From NCBI GenBank assembly GCA_002633025.1, contig NMRB01000916.1:35729-99728 (forward strand): a DNA stretch of 64,000 nt. The letters run 5' to 3'. Positions within the stretch are counted from its first letter, which is position 1. The number at the start of each line of letters is the position of its first letter. The translations under genes were made by a program, and so were the position numbers. Source of the DNA: Notospermus geniculatus. Lineage: Eukaryota; Nemertea; Pilidiophora; Heteronemertea; Lineidae. Shown here in pieces: positions 20,958-32,862 of the stretch. The notes below the pieces were generated by a model. That model was not told where the DNA came from, did not search any database, and saw only the letters and a program-made list of their open reading frames with translations.

Positions 20958-21181
20958 AATAGACCCTATCACTCCAATAGAGCGCAGCACCTGACGGTAA
21001 CTGGCGAGGCCTACAGCGTCACGACGTCCCGTACCCCATTCTGAACGCCGTGACGTCACTCGAAAAGAACTCAGCGATCATGTCGTCGTTTCAAGTCAAG
21101 ATGTCATGGAATGAGTACGGGACGTCGTGACGCTGTAGTTACCGTCAGGTGCTGCGCTCTTTTGGAGTGATATCGTCTATT
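20958..21181. mobile_element. MITE, copy 2 of the family at 6181-6418
   Basis: Same inverted ends (AATAGACCCTATCACTCCAA) and same interior order as the first copy, about 90 percent alike by eye. It lies 84 bases before the receptor gene's ATG, within its likely promoter region. Confidence 0.8.
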
Positions 21182-21264
21182 CCTGTTGTCCTTTCAAAAG
21201 CTAAATACAGCAAGTGAAACTGCCTCGATGAACATGTCCTGAAGCTGAGTAAAGACCACCAGAA

Positions 21265-22353
21265 ATGGCGACGATGACTGCCAACGACGAGGGATTAATT
21301 CCTACGATTAAACCTCGGCGATCTCTTGACCAAACCTCAATCGTGACGTTTATAATTCTGTTATCTTCGGTTTCTCAAGAGGAAGGCCTAGATGACGTCT
21401 GGGAATATCGTCTTTCAGCACATCTCTGGAGATGGGTACCACCATTTTTAATTGTATTAGGAACCATCTTTAACACCTTGACAATCCTCGTTCTTCTGGT
21501 ACGGAAATTCGGTAAATCATCGACCAGGTTGTTACTAATCACACTTGCAGTGGCAGACACCTTTGTGTTATGAACTGCACTTCTAAGACATTGGATCAAG
21601 GCTAGATTTGGTGTCGATATACGAAACCTTGTGTCTGCAGTCTGTGGAATACACATCTTCTCAACGTACTTCTCTTTGCATTTCGCCAGTTGGAACGTGG
21701 CACTTTTGACAGTTGAAAGAATGATATCAGTTTGTTATCCCTTAAAGGCGTCAATACTTTGCTCAAAGCGATCCACTCTAATAGCGCTGACGTGTCTGTT
21801 TGTTATTCTCTTTGCATTAAATTCTCATTTAATGTATTTCTTCTACATCCCGGAAGAAGGTGAATGTGACATCGACATTAGTCAACCAGCCCATAATTTT
21901 TTCGTGGACGTCATCTGGAGTTGGATAGATCTTTTGATACAATCTATTCTCCCATTTCTTCTGATCATTTCTTGCAACTGTGCTGTGATATCCACGGTTG
22001 TCAAGGGACACGTGATGCGACGAAAAATGCAGAGCATTCAGCAAGTCTCGGATGGCAAATCATCTCAGTTGACCAGTATGACTTACATGTTGACGACGGT
22101 CAGTGTAGTCTTTATTCTGCTAACTCTGCCTGTCGGTGTCACTTTCGTTGTAATAAATCAGTTAGATGTGGCCACGTACTTACAGTATGAGCCTAGAATA
22201 CACCTCATTCACGCCGTAACAAACCTCATCGGTTACTTAAACAACACCATCAACTTCCTCCTCTACTGCATCGGTGGGAGTCAGTTCCGACGAGAGACAG
22301 CCAAAGTTTTTTATATTATTTTCGTAACTACAACTCGGAACTTGGTTGCATAA
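21265..22353 (+). pseudogene. Class A (rhodopsin-like) peptide-type GPCR, one in-frame stop
   Basis: A single-exon frame of 362 codons from ATG 21265 to TAA 22351-22353, interrupted only by TGA at 21571-21573 at the end of TM2. The same frame continues unbroken on both sides. TM1 has FNTLTILVLL, TM2 LAVADTF, TM3 starts with the conserved Cys (SAVCGIHIF) and ends TVERMISVCYPLKA in place of DRY. An ECL2 Cys is present (GECDID), TM5 has ILPFLL, TM6 ILLTLPVG and TM7 NNTINFLLYCIGGSQFRRE in place of NPxxY. It would act in the plasma membrane as a neuropeptide-type receptor coupled to G proteins; the ligand is unknown. Length and layout fit intronless invertebrate peptide receptors. The lone stop suggests a very recent null or a read error. 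Confidence 0.85.
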
Positions 22354-22599
22354 TTTAGCCAACCCACTGTCACCAATAGCCTGAAGCGACGTTTTCACTC
22401 TCTAAGCACATATTTATGTGAAGGATGTTTATCCCAACTAATCATTTCGCCCAAAAAGTTTCGAAGGATGAAAAAGACATTTTCAGGAAGGCCAACACAG
22501 CAGCGCAATTATGATTAAGGCCAGGTGAGTTGCCCGATGACGCGTTACGAGTTGAGTATAGTGTTTACATGTTTAGCAGAACACAACCTAACACATTAC

Positions 22600-22985
22600 G
22601 TGAATATAACGGAACACACGGCATGGAGAAAACGCGGACTTCCACGGAACTCCGCCAAGAATCCGAAACTGTAATTATAGCTTTTAACAATGGAATAAAC
22701 TATACACTGGCCTTAACACATGTAGGGTATAATAATAATGAAATAACAAGGCCAAGCAAAGCAGTTGGAATGCGGCCACAGCGGCATTGTTTCTGTAGCC
22801 CAACCACCTTGCTACCTCGTATCTAGGCTAGTGCCAATATGATAAGAGATAAGGGGAGGGGACGGGAGGGGATGATCCACGTGACAAGTTTCACACCAGT
22901 TAATAGTACTGTATAAACTGCAGACCACCAAATTATGTCTAGCGGAATTCCGTGGAATTCTGCGTTTTCTCCGTGCCGCTGAACA
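22600..22985. repeat. Degenerate inverted-repeat element
   Basis: GGCATGGAGAAAACGCGGAC (22620) pairs with GCGTTTTCTCCGTGCC (22959-22979), and the adjoining TTCCACGGAACTCCGC also pairs. No coding. Confidence 0.55.
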
Positions 22986-24171
22986 CATCACCAGGGAAGT
23001 GCTGACTGCACACGGAAATTACCGAAGATTAGATCGGCTTTTTCCGACCATCGCGCGGCGTTTAAGGGTACTGTTGTGGGGATTACGTAAGGTGTAATTG
23101 ACCAAACTGCAGAACGATGATTGTATTGTTTGATGTCAGGCCCGTTCTCGCTCTTTCTCAATAATACCTCCATGCATGCATGTACTCACATACCACCATG
23201 TAATGTGTTGTCACCCTTGCACTCGACCAAGTGTGTCCACCGTGCAAGTGGGGTCTGAAATTAGGCAGGAGGACTAGGCTTAGGAATAAAACACTGTCAC
23301 ACTGAAATACCTGAGAACGTCTTATATATTTCTCTCCACACATTGATGTATGGCACTCTAAAAAATTTCTCGCCGTAGGCTACTGACAAGCTGGAACTCG
23401 TTCTCAGCCATATGCTTAAATTGACAGGGTCTATCTTGTCAATTGACAAGTTTTCAACCAGTCATCCTCGGATAAAGACATCTTATCATTGAAACAAATA
23501 CACGCTTGTCATTCAGGTGAAACAAAAATTAAAAATTATGCGCCAAGAGACTGTTATACGGTAGTTACAAGTACATATGACAGAAAAACCCTACCTAATT
23601 TCAGAGCCTACGATGGGTTTCCAACTTACGACCTATGAAACATACAAACTACTAGCCGTAACCCCTAAACCCACGCGGCTAATGAGCCAACGATGGTGAC
23701 AGCATTCTTAGAGTTTGAAATTGAGCGATGAATGTGAGGAAAGCGCATGCGCAATAATGTCCTGCCACCTGCAACTTATCGCCATAACTAGAGATGTTGT
23801 CAACTGGACAAACTGAACTCGTCACACACTCTTAGCCGAAAAGGTTCTTTGGTGCCACACCAGGACAACCCTCTGATTTAAATGGAGTCTTTACCATTCT
23901 TTCCATTAAGGATGTACTAGTAACCCTATCAACTTGGGTTGTACAGGTAGAGTTGTGGAGTTTGGACGTAGGTGTCTTCGGAGGATGATCCCCGAAGCTT
24001 GCCCCTCATTGGATGCCCGACCATTTCCATGGTAACTACGCTATTAAAGTAAAAATACCTACTGTGTGGGTGGGGAAAGGATATGAACATACATTGAAAA
24101 AAATTACCTACCGTACCATATAATGAAAAAAAAAATATAGGAAAAGTTGTACTCATTCAGGGTATATTTAA
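22986..24171. other. Intergenic, no gene seen
   Basis: Short frames only. TTGTCAATTGACAAG palindrome near 23437. No recognised element. Confidence 0.4.
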
Positions 24172-24384
24172 AGGGCCTCTAGAGGCAGCTTGCTATTTAA
24201 GGCTAACTAACAGTACTTCCACTAAACAACGGGTGTGGCTACTAACCATGAAGTCATGAATAGTGGATCAAATCTTTACGATAAAAGTTTACTTCCAAAT
24301 TGATACCCACGTTCCATCCCCCTGCCACCAATTCTCTGTTAGTAATCATATCAATATGAACTAAAAAGCTGCTCTAGAGGCCCT
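24172..24384. mobile_element. MITE with TTAA target site
   Basis: Ends AGGGCCTCTAGAGGCAGCTT and AGCTGCTCTAGAGGCCCT are inverted, and TTAA flanks both sides (24168-24171, 24385-24388). TTAA duplication is typical of piggyBac-type elements. 213 bases, non-coding. Confidence 0.75.
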
Positions 24385-24388
24385 TTAA

Positions 24389-25490
24389 AGGGACCTTTAA
24401 ACATAGTTGGTTACCATGGCAACATGATTATTAAGGAAACACGAAACTTTATGTCAAACTAGGAGCCCCTACAGTTCTCTTTTACAATATGTTGGGATGC
24501 ACATTTCATGATCTTTAATGATTTACTACTGAAATATAGATTGGGGGGGGGGGGGTATTCCTGAATATTAACTGCGTTTCCATGGCAATGCACATGTGTA
24601 ACCGTTGAGTGTGGACCTTAAACGCATTTGTTTATAATATTTATAATATTTCCAAAGCCCTTTGCTTTGTTTATATACATCAAAACCGATAAATAAAAAG
24701 TAACATGAAACATACAAATGGAAAAATATGAAAAAATAACACAACAATTGAAAATATCCTATTTCCATGGCAACAGGAATGGACATAATCGCCCTCAGTA
24801 TAGTTAATATTTTCCCATAAGGTGTTAACAGATAGTATACCCAAAATATACCGGATCATTCAGTTTAGTATTGATTAATGGACGGAAACAGTATCTTAAG
24901 GCTTTATGGCCAAATTTCGCGATCTGGTTGCCATGACAACCGATTTTGACCCCCTTAGCACGCTGATCCGAGGGAGGACTTTTAGTAACGGATTGTCCTG
25001 ATAACCCGTCATCCAAAAATGGCAAAATCATTTCTGTGCAAATTTTGCCGGGTTGGACCCCTAGTTTGACTGGACTACAAGGAAGCTAAGAGGGTAGTAA
25101 CATTGCATAATCTAAATTGTGATCCAAACATTGTTGCTTGTTGATAAAGGAAATGAAGCCAGCCCCACATGATTGAAACTCTCGACGGCTGTTTTGAACA
25201 GTCAAGGTAACTGCTCACGATCGCAACGGAACGCAATAGGCCTTATCGCACCTAGCACATGGCCAACAGCATAAATCAGCGAAGCGGAAAGGGCCCAACC
25301 ATCAGTGCTCCCGCAGTACATTCACAATGCATTGCCCTGTGCATTGCGTGCATTTTTTGTCAACATTGGCCAATAAAAGTCACTTCCAAAAGCCTGATTA
25401 AAGTGTCTAATGGTGACAGTGTGACTAAATCTCAATTCACTCAACATGTCAAATTCAAAATACATGTAGTCTCAATTTGAGAGTAAGATA
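24389..25490. other. Intergenic, no gene seen
   Basis: Poly-G run at 24543-24554. CATGGCAAC / GTTGCCATG words recur (24415, 24580, 24765, 24930), hinting at an old dispersed repeat. No coding region. Confidence 0.4.
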
Positions 25491-25569
25491 CCAAATGCAT
25501 GGTGGAAGTGTGTGCATTTAGTGAAGTTACACGCGTCTAAGTCTTGAACACCCTTTGTGAATCGGGCCT
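25491..25569. repeat. Partial copy of the 32690-32821 MITE
   Basis: Shares AAATGCATGGTGGAAGTG, GTGCATTTAGTGAAGTTA and GTCTAAGTCTTGAACACCCTTTG with the complete copy. The left inverted end is missing. Confidence 0.65.
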
Positions 25570-27828
25570 GTGTCTTTAAAAAGTCTTAAATTTGGTGCTC
25601 CACAAACTGTACGCACCCTGCCCACCCAACATCAGGATTTGTGCAGATTTTCATCTCCAGCCCCTGGCCTACTACACACTAGCACAATCCGAGATTTTTG
25701 TCATCTAGTGACAAAAATTCCAACTTGTCGCAGCGTGTGTTAGGGGTAAAGAGGGGATTACATATCCAACTGCTAACAGCCGAGGATTCAGTCCGGAATA
25801 GCTCACTTCTATTCATTAGGACTACTGGTAATATCTATTTAGAGTTGGATCAGTTTTCTACAGAACCAATCACAAGATTTCTAATGTCACAAAATATCAA
25901 TCTGCCCGGTCAGCATTGGAATGTATCAAATTATGCATAAATTATCAGTCACACTGCAGGGACCTTCTCAACTTTGCAAGGATTAATGTGGATGCAACAA
26001 TAGAAAAGCAGCACGGGTAATTCCACTGTAGGCCTATACACTACAAAAACCACGTTTTCTGGCATACAGATCGGCCAATTACAAGGAATATACATAGGTT
26101 TACTCGTACATGTTGTAGAGGGTGTCTTGATACATCTTCAGGTCATTAGTAAGAACATGAGATATGGTTATTGATTTAAAGTGATTTGATTTTCATTAAT
26201 TTGTACAAAGTCATTTTTTGTACAGAAAATTTCTTGTTGTTTTCATTGTTAAGTATCCATCACCAGTTTAAGACTCACCAGTAGGTCAATTTCACCCTCA
26301 ATGGAAGCATGCGAGAAATTAACAAGCCCTGTGTTGATTTCAAAAGGCCCAATCGGATCATCTCTCTTATATTCAAGATGTTGGGATCGAGACAGTGAAT
26401 TCCACTTGATTGTATTGATGATTTGGTGATAGGTTTTGTTTCAAATTTCTTTCTGCCTGCATTTGGCTCAGTTCTTGGCAGGAATCCCTCAATATTTGTG
26501 CTCCCTTAGGGATAGTCAGCATTAAGTCTTCTGCGCATTTCGCAAATTTAAGACCCCAAACGGGGTCTTCCTCATGCACTTTCTTATTAGAGATCCGAGA
26601 TCCCTTTGGGAGTGCAGTGGTGTAGTGATAGCGCGTCAAAATGCAGTTTTGCTGGATTCATAGCTTGTACTCACAACTGGTCCTAAGAGCTCAAGTGATG
26701 CACTGAATGGGGAGTTATTTGAGTTAATTTACCAGGACTTAAGGTTTTGCAAAGCTTTACTAATTTCTTGCAATGATGGTGAAGTAAATTTTCTCATTTT
26801 TTGTGCATTTGATTGCTTTCTGCTCAATATCCAATTTTTTCCATCAGACCTGACGAAGACCTAGTAGGGGTTGAAAGCTGGTCTCAAAGTTGATCACTAA
26901 AGAGGTGTTGCCAAATTTATGCATGCGCAGTATCTCGGGTTATCAATATCAAAGGAAGGACCACCAACATGAATTTACAGAGCTATGTATCCTAAAGCCT
27001 ACACGTAGGTTAGCGACTCTGGACAGCATAACAGTGAAATGCTGAATGTGAAAGGGAAAAGGTAGAATGCCCTGTTCCTATCATATACCAGTATTTTCGT
27101 GGACCTCACCAGGACGGTTAGGATACAAAGAATGGAAATCCAAACCCAAACATTTCTGGCATGTCTCATTCTCTCAGGATTTTGGCAGGTGTTTGGAAGA
27201 ATACCAAAAGGTGATGATATTGTTGACCTCCAGCTCAGGTCATATGACATTTTGAGATGTTCTGAGTTACGAGACGCTGAATGCTTTGTAGTGATATGGC
27301 TGCTTTGGAAACAGCTTGTTTATAATGGTATCATCTTCATCTTCATAAACTATCTCACTATTTAAACTGGATGCTGCAGCAGTCTACTAAAGTGAGTGTC
27401 ACAGTGCAGTGTTGTTCAAGCTGTACTCACTACACCAGACTGCTGAAGCAGTCAACCACAGAACAAATGTCACATCGGTACATTAGGCGCCAGACATGTA
27501 TAAATTACGTCAGCTTTTTTTCCCAGTGCTTTTCAATTTTTTACCATATTTTGGTTTTTGCTCAAATGACAAAAAGAAGAAGTTGAAGATAAAGTGAACA
27601 AGTGATGTTTATTTTGTAGCTTATAACACTGGCTACATGATACAACTGGAGCCGAGATTTTTTTTCGTTGGTTGCCTCTGTGACGGCCGGAAATCACACG
27701 GGCGGGTTTGGGCTATATGGGATTATGCAGGCTTGGGCGGGTTTGGGCTATATGGCGCCTAATGGGTTTTAAGTCTAAGTGGCCAGAGGACGGCATAAGG
27801 GGTAAAAAATATAATGCCACCCACTTAA
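25570..27828. other. Intergenic, no gene seen
   Basis: No frame is recognisable. Around 26540-26640 CCCCAAACGGGGTCTT recurs as in the palindrome at 1317-1496, and TGGTGTAGTGATAGCGCG resembles a SINE A box. GGGCGGGTTTGGGCTATATGG is repeated at about 27701 and 27736. Confidence 0.4.
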
Positions 27829-28032
27829 AGGAGCACGGTATTGCCACTTTTTCTCGACAGCCGGCGCCACCGCGCCACTCTTCAACCCAAGGGTCTGACT
27901 ACGTCTCGGCGAATGACCCGATTTACTGCGTACATTTTGTAATGCATTTTTGTAGTTCGTCTTACTGCCGCTAGGTCGCTCCCTCTACGTCGGCTGTCAA
28001 ATAACGCATTTGAGATCCAATACCGTGCTCCT
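27829..28032. mobile_element. MITE with TTAA target site, second family
   Basis: AGGAGCACGGTATTG and its inverse CAATACCGTGCTCCT bound 204 bases, with TTAA at 27825-27828 and 28033-28036. The termini differ from the TTAA element at 24172-24384, so this is a separate piggyBac-type family. Non-coding. Confidence 0.8.
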
Positions 28033-28455
28033 TTAACTAACAACAGACCTGTCACTATTGCGATATTTGGATATCCACCGAAAACCCAAGAGTATTGAAG
28101 ATTTGCCTATTTGAGTACATGAATCTTCTCATATACGCCTCTCAGATTAGCCGGATGGCTTTTGACAGAATATTTTAAAATCATCGATGTATCAAACTTT
28201 AATTGATTCAATTGATTTCATCTGCTTTCTTTTAACCTGACAGCCAGCTTGTCCGTGAACCTTGATGGACAAGATAAGGATGTGAGGTAAAACAACCCCC
28301 TTAACCCTCAGGCTACCGTTCTCGCATTTTGCGAGTGTGGCCTGTGCCACACACCCTCGCACATTCAAATTGATCTAGAAACGTAACCAGTGGACCGACT
28401 GATGTCTGCTTTGGATATTTTTTTACGCGAAACTACCCCAAGCACCAGTTGAAAA
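28033..28455. other. Intergenic, no gene seen
   Basis: CTCGCATTTTGCGAG and GTGTGGCCTGTGCCACAC form small palindromes at 28320-28355. No gene. Confidence 0.4.
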
Positions 28456-29914
28456 CATTTATGCATTCAAAAACAATACAACACTCATTTGACGTACATC
28501 AACGTCATCAGATATCATTACATATACGTTGCGTAAAATTCTTATTTTATTCCTTTGGCCATAATTACCGTAATCAATTAAATATTCTTTCTACAAATAC
28601 ACACACATCGCGCAAGTCATGCATGTATTACTGGTCAGACCAAGTACATTGCATTTCTGTGAAAATATATTCAAATAACGAAACTATGGCCAAAGAAATC
28701 AAATAAGATTTATATGCAACATGTTTGCAATGATACCAATTGGAGTTTCTGAAACTCAGACGAGTGGAGTATTATTTGTTGATGCCGAAGTTTTCGCCAT
28801 TGTACCATATATATCAACTGGGCGCAAACACTAAAGAACCCTGACCAACCTCATACTCGGTTCCTAGGGATCGTACTAAGTCTATCAGGCTCTGTCACTT
28901 GGACACTATCTCTTGATGTGTCCCGACTGAAAGCCTGAGACTGAATATAGTGGCGCCACCAAATAGGCCGGTAGTCTATCATGTTCTGGAGAAACTCCGA
29001 AGGGCGTTCGCACTTCTGTAGACCACCATACTGTGGCGCTGTGGTTTTTGTTCATTCACGTCAGCTTTAAGGCACTTTCAAAGTACCTCCAGAACATAAT
29101 AGACTACCAACCTATTTGGTGGCGCCACTGTATTCACCCTGAGTCTGTCAATGGAGTAACATCGAGAGATGGCATCCAATGACGTCTGCAGGTCTAAAGG
29201 CATTAGGTTCTTTCCGAACCAGAGTAGAGAGTCGGTCACCATTCTATAGTTATCATTTCTTGTTGTAATTTATGGTCTAGTTCAAGCAACATTTATGCAT
29301 TCAAAAACAATACAACGCTCATCTGACGAGTTCATCAACTCATTAGGTATCATTACATACACGTTGAGGATGATTCTTATTTTATTTCTTTGACGATAAT
29401 TATTGTAATCATTTAAATATTCTTTCTAGAAATACATACACATCACGCGAGTCATGTATGTATTGTTGCTCATATCTTGTACAATGCGTTTCTGCGAAAA
29501 TATATTCAAATAACTAGACTATGGCAAAAGAAATAAAATAAGATTTATACGCGGCATGTTTGTAATGATACCAAATGGAGTTTGTGAAAGTCAGATGAGC
29601 GTTTTATTATTTGTTGATACCGACGTTTTTGTCATTTTACCATATATTTCAACAGGGCGCAAGCACTAAAGAACCCTGACCAACCTCATACTCAGGTTCC
29701 GTACGGATCTACATGTACACTAGTCTGTCAGGCTCCGTCACTTCGGACGCTATCTCTTGATCTATCTCCATTGAAAGCCTGAGATTGAATACAGTGGCGC
29801 CACTAAACAAGCCGGTAGTCTATCATGTTCTGGAGGCACTTCGAAGGGCGTTTGCATTTCTGTAGACCACCATTCTACGGCGCTGTGGTGTTTTTGTTCA
29901 TGCAGTTCAGCTTT
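28456..29914. repeat. Direct ~0.6-kb duplication with inverted fragment between
   Basis: 28456-29069 and 29289-29914 run in the same order, from ACATTTATGCATTCAAAAAC to the GGCGCTGTGGT...CAGCTTTA region, with many substitutions (roughly 85 percent by eye). Between them, 29070-29140 carries an inverted piece of the same unit (CCAGAACATAATAGACTACC). No open frame is conserved in both copies. Confidence 0.75.
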
Positions 29915-30276
29915 AATATTTGCATTATTCTGCTTTACTGTCACACCCCGTCGCTCTGCACAGCATTTTGTAAAAATGACAATTTTGGTCTTGATATCAG
30001 TGTAGGGGCCTATATCAATTTAGGTTTTTTTGGATGAAAGCGTTAAATTCCGTCATTAATGGCCTTTGAGTTGTAGGCCGCCAATAGTAGGATAAACGGT
30101 AAACTTCATTGACATTGATGCCACTTGCTTTTAAAATGCTTAGGAAAGCGTTAGCTTCATTGTCATTGCAAGCTATTGAAATGCACATGAAAACGCTGGC
30201 TCCATTGACGTCTACTGCAAACGAAAACCATATAAAGTTCATTCCATGTATAACTTAACGGGGGGGGGGGGGGGGG
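29915..30276. other. Intergenic, ends in poly-G before the gap
   Basis: No gene. 30260-30276 is a G homopolymer directly before the N run. Confidence 0.5.
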
Positions 30277-30571
30277 NNNNNNNNNNNNNNNNNNNNNNNN
30301 NNNNNNNNNNNNNNNNNNNNNNNNNNNNNNNNNNNNNNNNNNNNNNNNNNNNNNNNNNNNNNNNNNNNNNNNNNNNNNNNNNNNNNNNNNNNNNNNNNNN
30401 NNNNNNNNNNNNNNNNNNNNNNNNNNNNNNNNNNNNNNNNNNNNNNNNNNNNNNNNNNNNNNNNNNNNNNNNNNNNNNNNNNNNNNNNNNNNNNNNNNNN
30501 NNNNNNNNNNNNNNNNNNNNNNNNNNNNNNNNNNNNNNNNNNNNNNNNNNNNNNNNNNNNNNNNNNNNNNN
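30277..30571. other. Assembly gap (295 N)
   Basis: Unsequenced. Frames drawn across it are meaningless. Confidence 0.99.
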
Positions 30572-30936
30572 AAGCCTGGGTCACAAATGCCACCGGGCGC
30601 CGTACGATTTTCCCCACCCAGCGGCTTGCTGTGGATTTTTGAGACTGAAACTCAGATCGAAGCTGAATTATGCCGAAATCGCCTCAATGGATAAGCGGAA
30701 ATTAAACTAGATCAAACTGGGCACCGTAGAAATTGGCCAAAATGTCTGTTTTTACTCGCCGTACGGTCGCCGTACGGGCCCCGGAGTGGATATGTGACCT
30801 AGGCTTTACGTGAACTCGAGTTTGAGGAATAAGCCAGGCTCACGTGAGCCACACCTGAACAACCGGGCTTATTCCACTTTTATGCATACGGGCCCTGGAG
30901 ATATAATTAGTCAATAGAAGGCTAATCTGATAGGCA
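30572..30936. other. Post-gap intergenic sequence
   Basis: Inverted words GCCGTACGATTTT / CCGTACGGGCC and AATAAGCC / GGCTTATT suggest MITE remnants. No gene. Confidence 0.35.
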
Positions 30937-31188
30937 CAGTATCACGCTGGTGATTCAAACGTAAAAATATTTTTTCGTACGCGATTTTTACCCATGCATA
31001 ACTAATCGTGTTGACTATTTTTGCAGTTGTTTAGGCAAATAGAAGGGGTGACAGCTTATTATGTAATCACCCGTCACCCCTTCCATTTACCAGATGAACT
31101 GCGAATACGACAAGCACCATTAGTTATGCGTCAACGACTTCGCGTACGAATAAAATAATTTTGTGTTTGAATCACCAGCGTGAGTATC
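30937..31188. repeat. Inverted-repeat element, ~95-bp arms
   Basis: CAGTATCACGCTGGTGATTC at the left pairs with GAATCACCAGCGTGAGTAT at the right. CGTACGCGATTTTT and ATGCATAACTAATCG also pair inside, and GGGTGACAG...CACCCGTCACCCC closes the loop. Confidence 0.7.
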
Positions 31189-31443
31189 CCTCGTGAAACT
31201 GGCGGAAAGTGAGCATACAATGGCCAAATCGAAAATAATACACTAAAAAAGACAAGGTATGCAATTCTTCCGACACGATTTTAGCGAGAAACAGCCCTAC
31301 TTCATCGCGCTGGCAGAACAGGAAACAAGCCTGGTGGCGACAGAGTTCACAAGGTGACCTCAGGGGTGGCACTCGGCCTCATTCCCCAGGCTCCAGCAGC
31401 CGTATATTGGCATATAAACACACATGATGGCGTCTACACTAAA
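31189..31443. other. Short unique spacer
   Basis: No feature recognised. Confidence 0.4.
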
Positions 31444-31709
31444 ACCAGCGATTAACAGTCCTATCCACGGGAGAGAGCAGTATAATCACCAGCGATTAAC
31501 AGTCCTATCCACGGGAGAGAGCAGTATAATCACAAGCGATTAACAGTCCTATCCACGGGAGAGAGCAGTATAATCACCAGCGATTAACAGTCCTGTCCAC
31601 GGGAGAGAGCAGTATAATCACCAGCGATTAACAGTCCTGTCCACGGGAGAGAGCAGTATAATCACAAGCGATTAACAGTCCTATATCCACGGGAGAGAGC
31701 AGCACAATA
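31444..31709. repeat. 44-bp minisatellite, 6 units
   Basis: Unit ACCAGCGATTAACAGTCCTA followed by TCCACGGGAGAGAGCAGTATAATC, starting at 31444, 31488, 31532, 31576, 31620 and 31664. Units differ by CACC/CACA at the start and CTATCC/CTGTCC inside; the last has a 2-base insertion. Spacer-like variability is absent, so it is not a CRISPR array. Confidence 0.9.
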
Positions 31710-32689
31710 ACATTTCGCAATATATAGATCTACTACCTGCGCACTGCCATACAACAGTAGACCGCTTCACTCACTCACCGCGAATAAAGTAATAGCCCTA
31801 CGCGCCAAACAGAGACCCCGTTGCAGAATAATCTCTAAATCTGCCTATATAATTCCACGTCAACGTCAATTTCAGCCATTTCACCAACTCATCATGGAAA
31901 GGCAAAATAGTTAAAAATTATAAATTCTAATACAGGTATACAACCGACATCATATTTCGCCACCTTCTAAGAATCGTTCAGAAACCGATATACCCTCTAA
32001 CCCCCCCCCCCCCAAAAAAAACTATGTAAAAAATTCACAGCATTTCTGTTAAAAAATTCTCACACAAATAAAACAACCAACTAGAATATGGCTGCAATCC
32101 AAATTTCAAGTCTGTTGCTCCTTCAACAACTGAGATAGCTGAAAATATTTCCAGACATACACACAGACAGTGTGTTGAAAATAAGGGTCACCTTGTGAAC
32201 CAAAAATCGTTGAGTCTCACCCAATTACCTCACCTATGATGCAGTGACATCTATATTTTCATATACAATCGCTTTTACCGTGCAATTTTGAATTCAAAGG
32301 CCTCACATACGCGCCAGTATCCACGAAGGATTCTGGGCTGATTGGTCTTCTTTTTACTGTGTGATTACATTTGTTGCTCTCCAGGGGACCTGTGGTCTAA
32401 CGCGTTGGCAGGTCATCTGACGACTTGTACACCGAAGTTGTTGTAGATCTGTTTTACTTTGGTTAGCCAGCGTTCATTCTTTGAAGTTGCCGATTTATGA
32501 TACATGCACTGCCCTCAGCGGCGTATACACCCGCAACATTTTCCTCGTTTTCCCTAACATACGAACAACATTCCTGAGCAAGACGATCTTTTGATCCACA
32601 GGCTTGCAAATTAGAAACATTTTAACAACATTTGTAAAGTGCATTGAAAATTCCTTTATACAACATTTGTCCAAATGGTGACGTAACTC
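31710..32689. other. Intergenic, no gene seen
   Basis: Poly-C at 32001-32013. No coding frame recognised. The sequence may include the upstream exon(s) of the unknown gene starting at 32863, which could not be identified. Confidence 0.35.
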
Positions 32690-32821
32690 TAGGGCCAAAT
32701 TTATAAAGTGTGTCTAAGACTTAGACGCGCGTAACTTCGTCAAATGCATGGGTGGAAGTGGGTGCATTTAATGAAGTTAAACGAGTCTAAGTCTTAAACA
32801 CCCTTTATGAATATGGCCCTA
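32690..32821. mobile_element. Palindromic MITE
   Basis: TAGGGCCAAATTTATAAAGTG pairs with CCTTTATGAATATGGCCCTA. AGTCTAAGACTTAGAC-like words and AATGCATGG / GTGCATTTAATG continue the stem. A partial copy is at 25491-25569. It lies 40 bases before the acceptor of the next exon. Confidence 0.75.
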
Positions 32822-32862
32822 AATGTTGGGAAAAAGTTGCCATTGTATAAAGACCTTCACAG

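Noticed and set aside
21571-21573. TGA as a selenocysteine codon in the GPCR
   Set aside because: No family precedent for Sec in this receptor class, and no SECIS element was recognised in the 3' flank; a plain premature stop is simpler.
26590-26640. tRNA-like A box (TGGTGTAGTGATAGCGCG)
   Set aside because: No B box at the right distance; at most a SINE scrap.
30246-30710. Apparent frame of 154 codons
   Set aside because: It crosses the run of N; an artefact of the gap.
31444-31709. CRISPR-like regular repeat
   Set aside because: The units are contiguous with no unique spacers, and the DNA is eukaryotic; it is a minisatellite.
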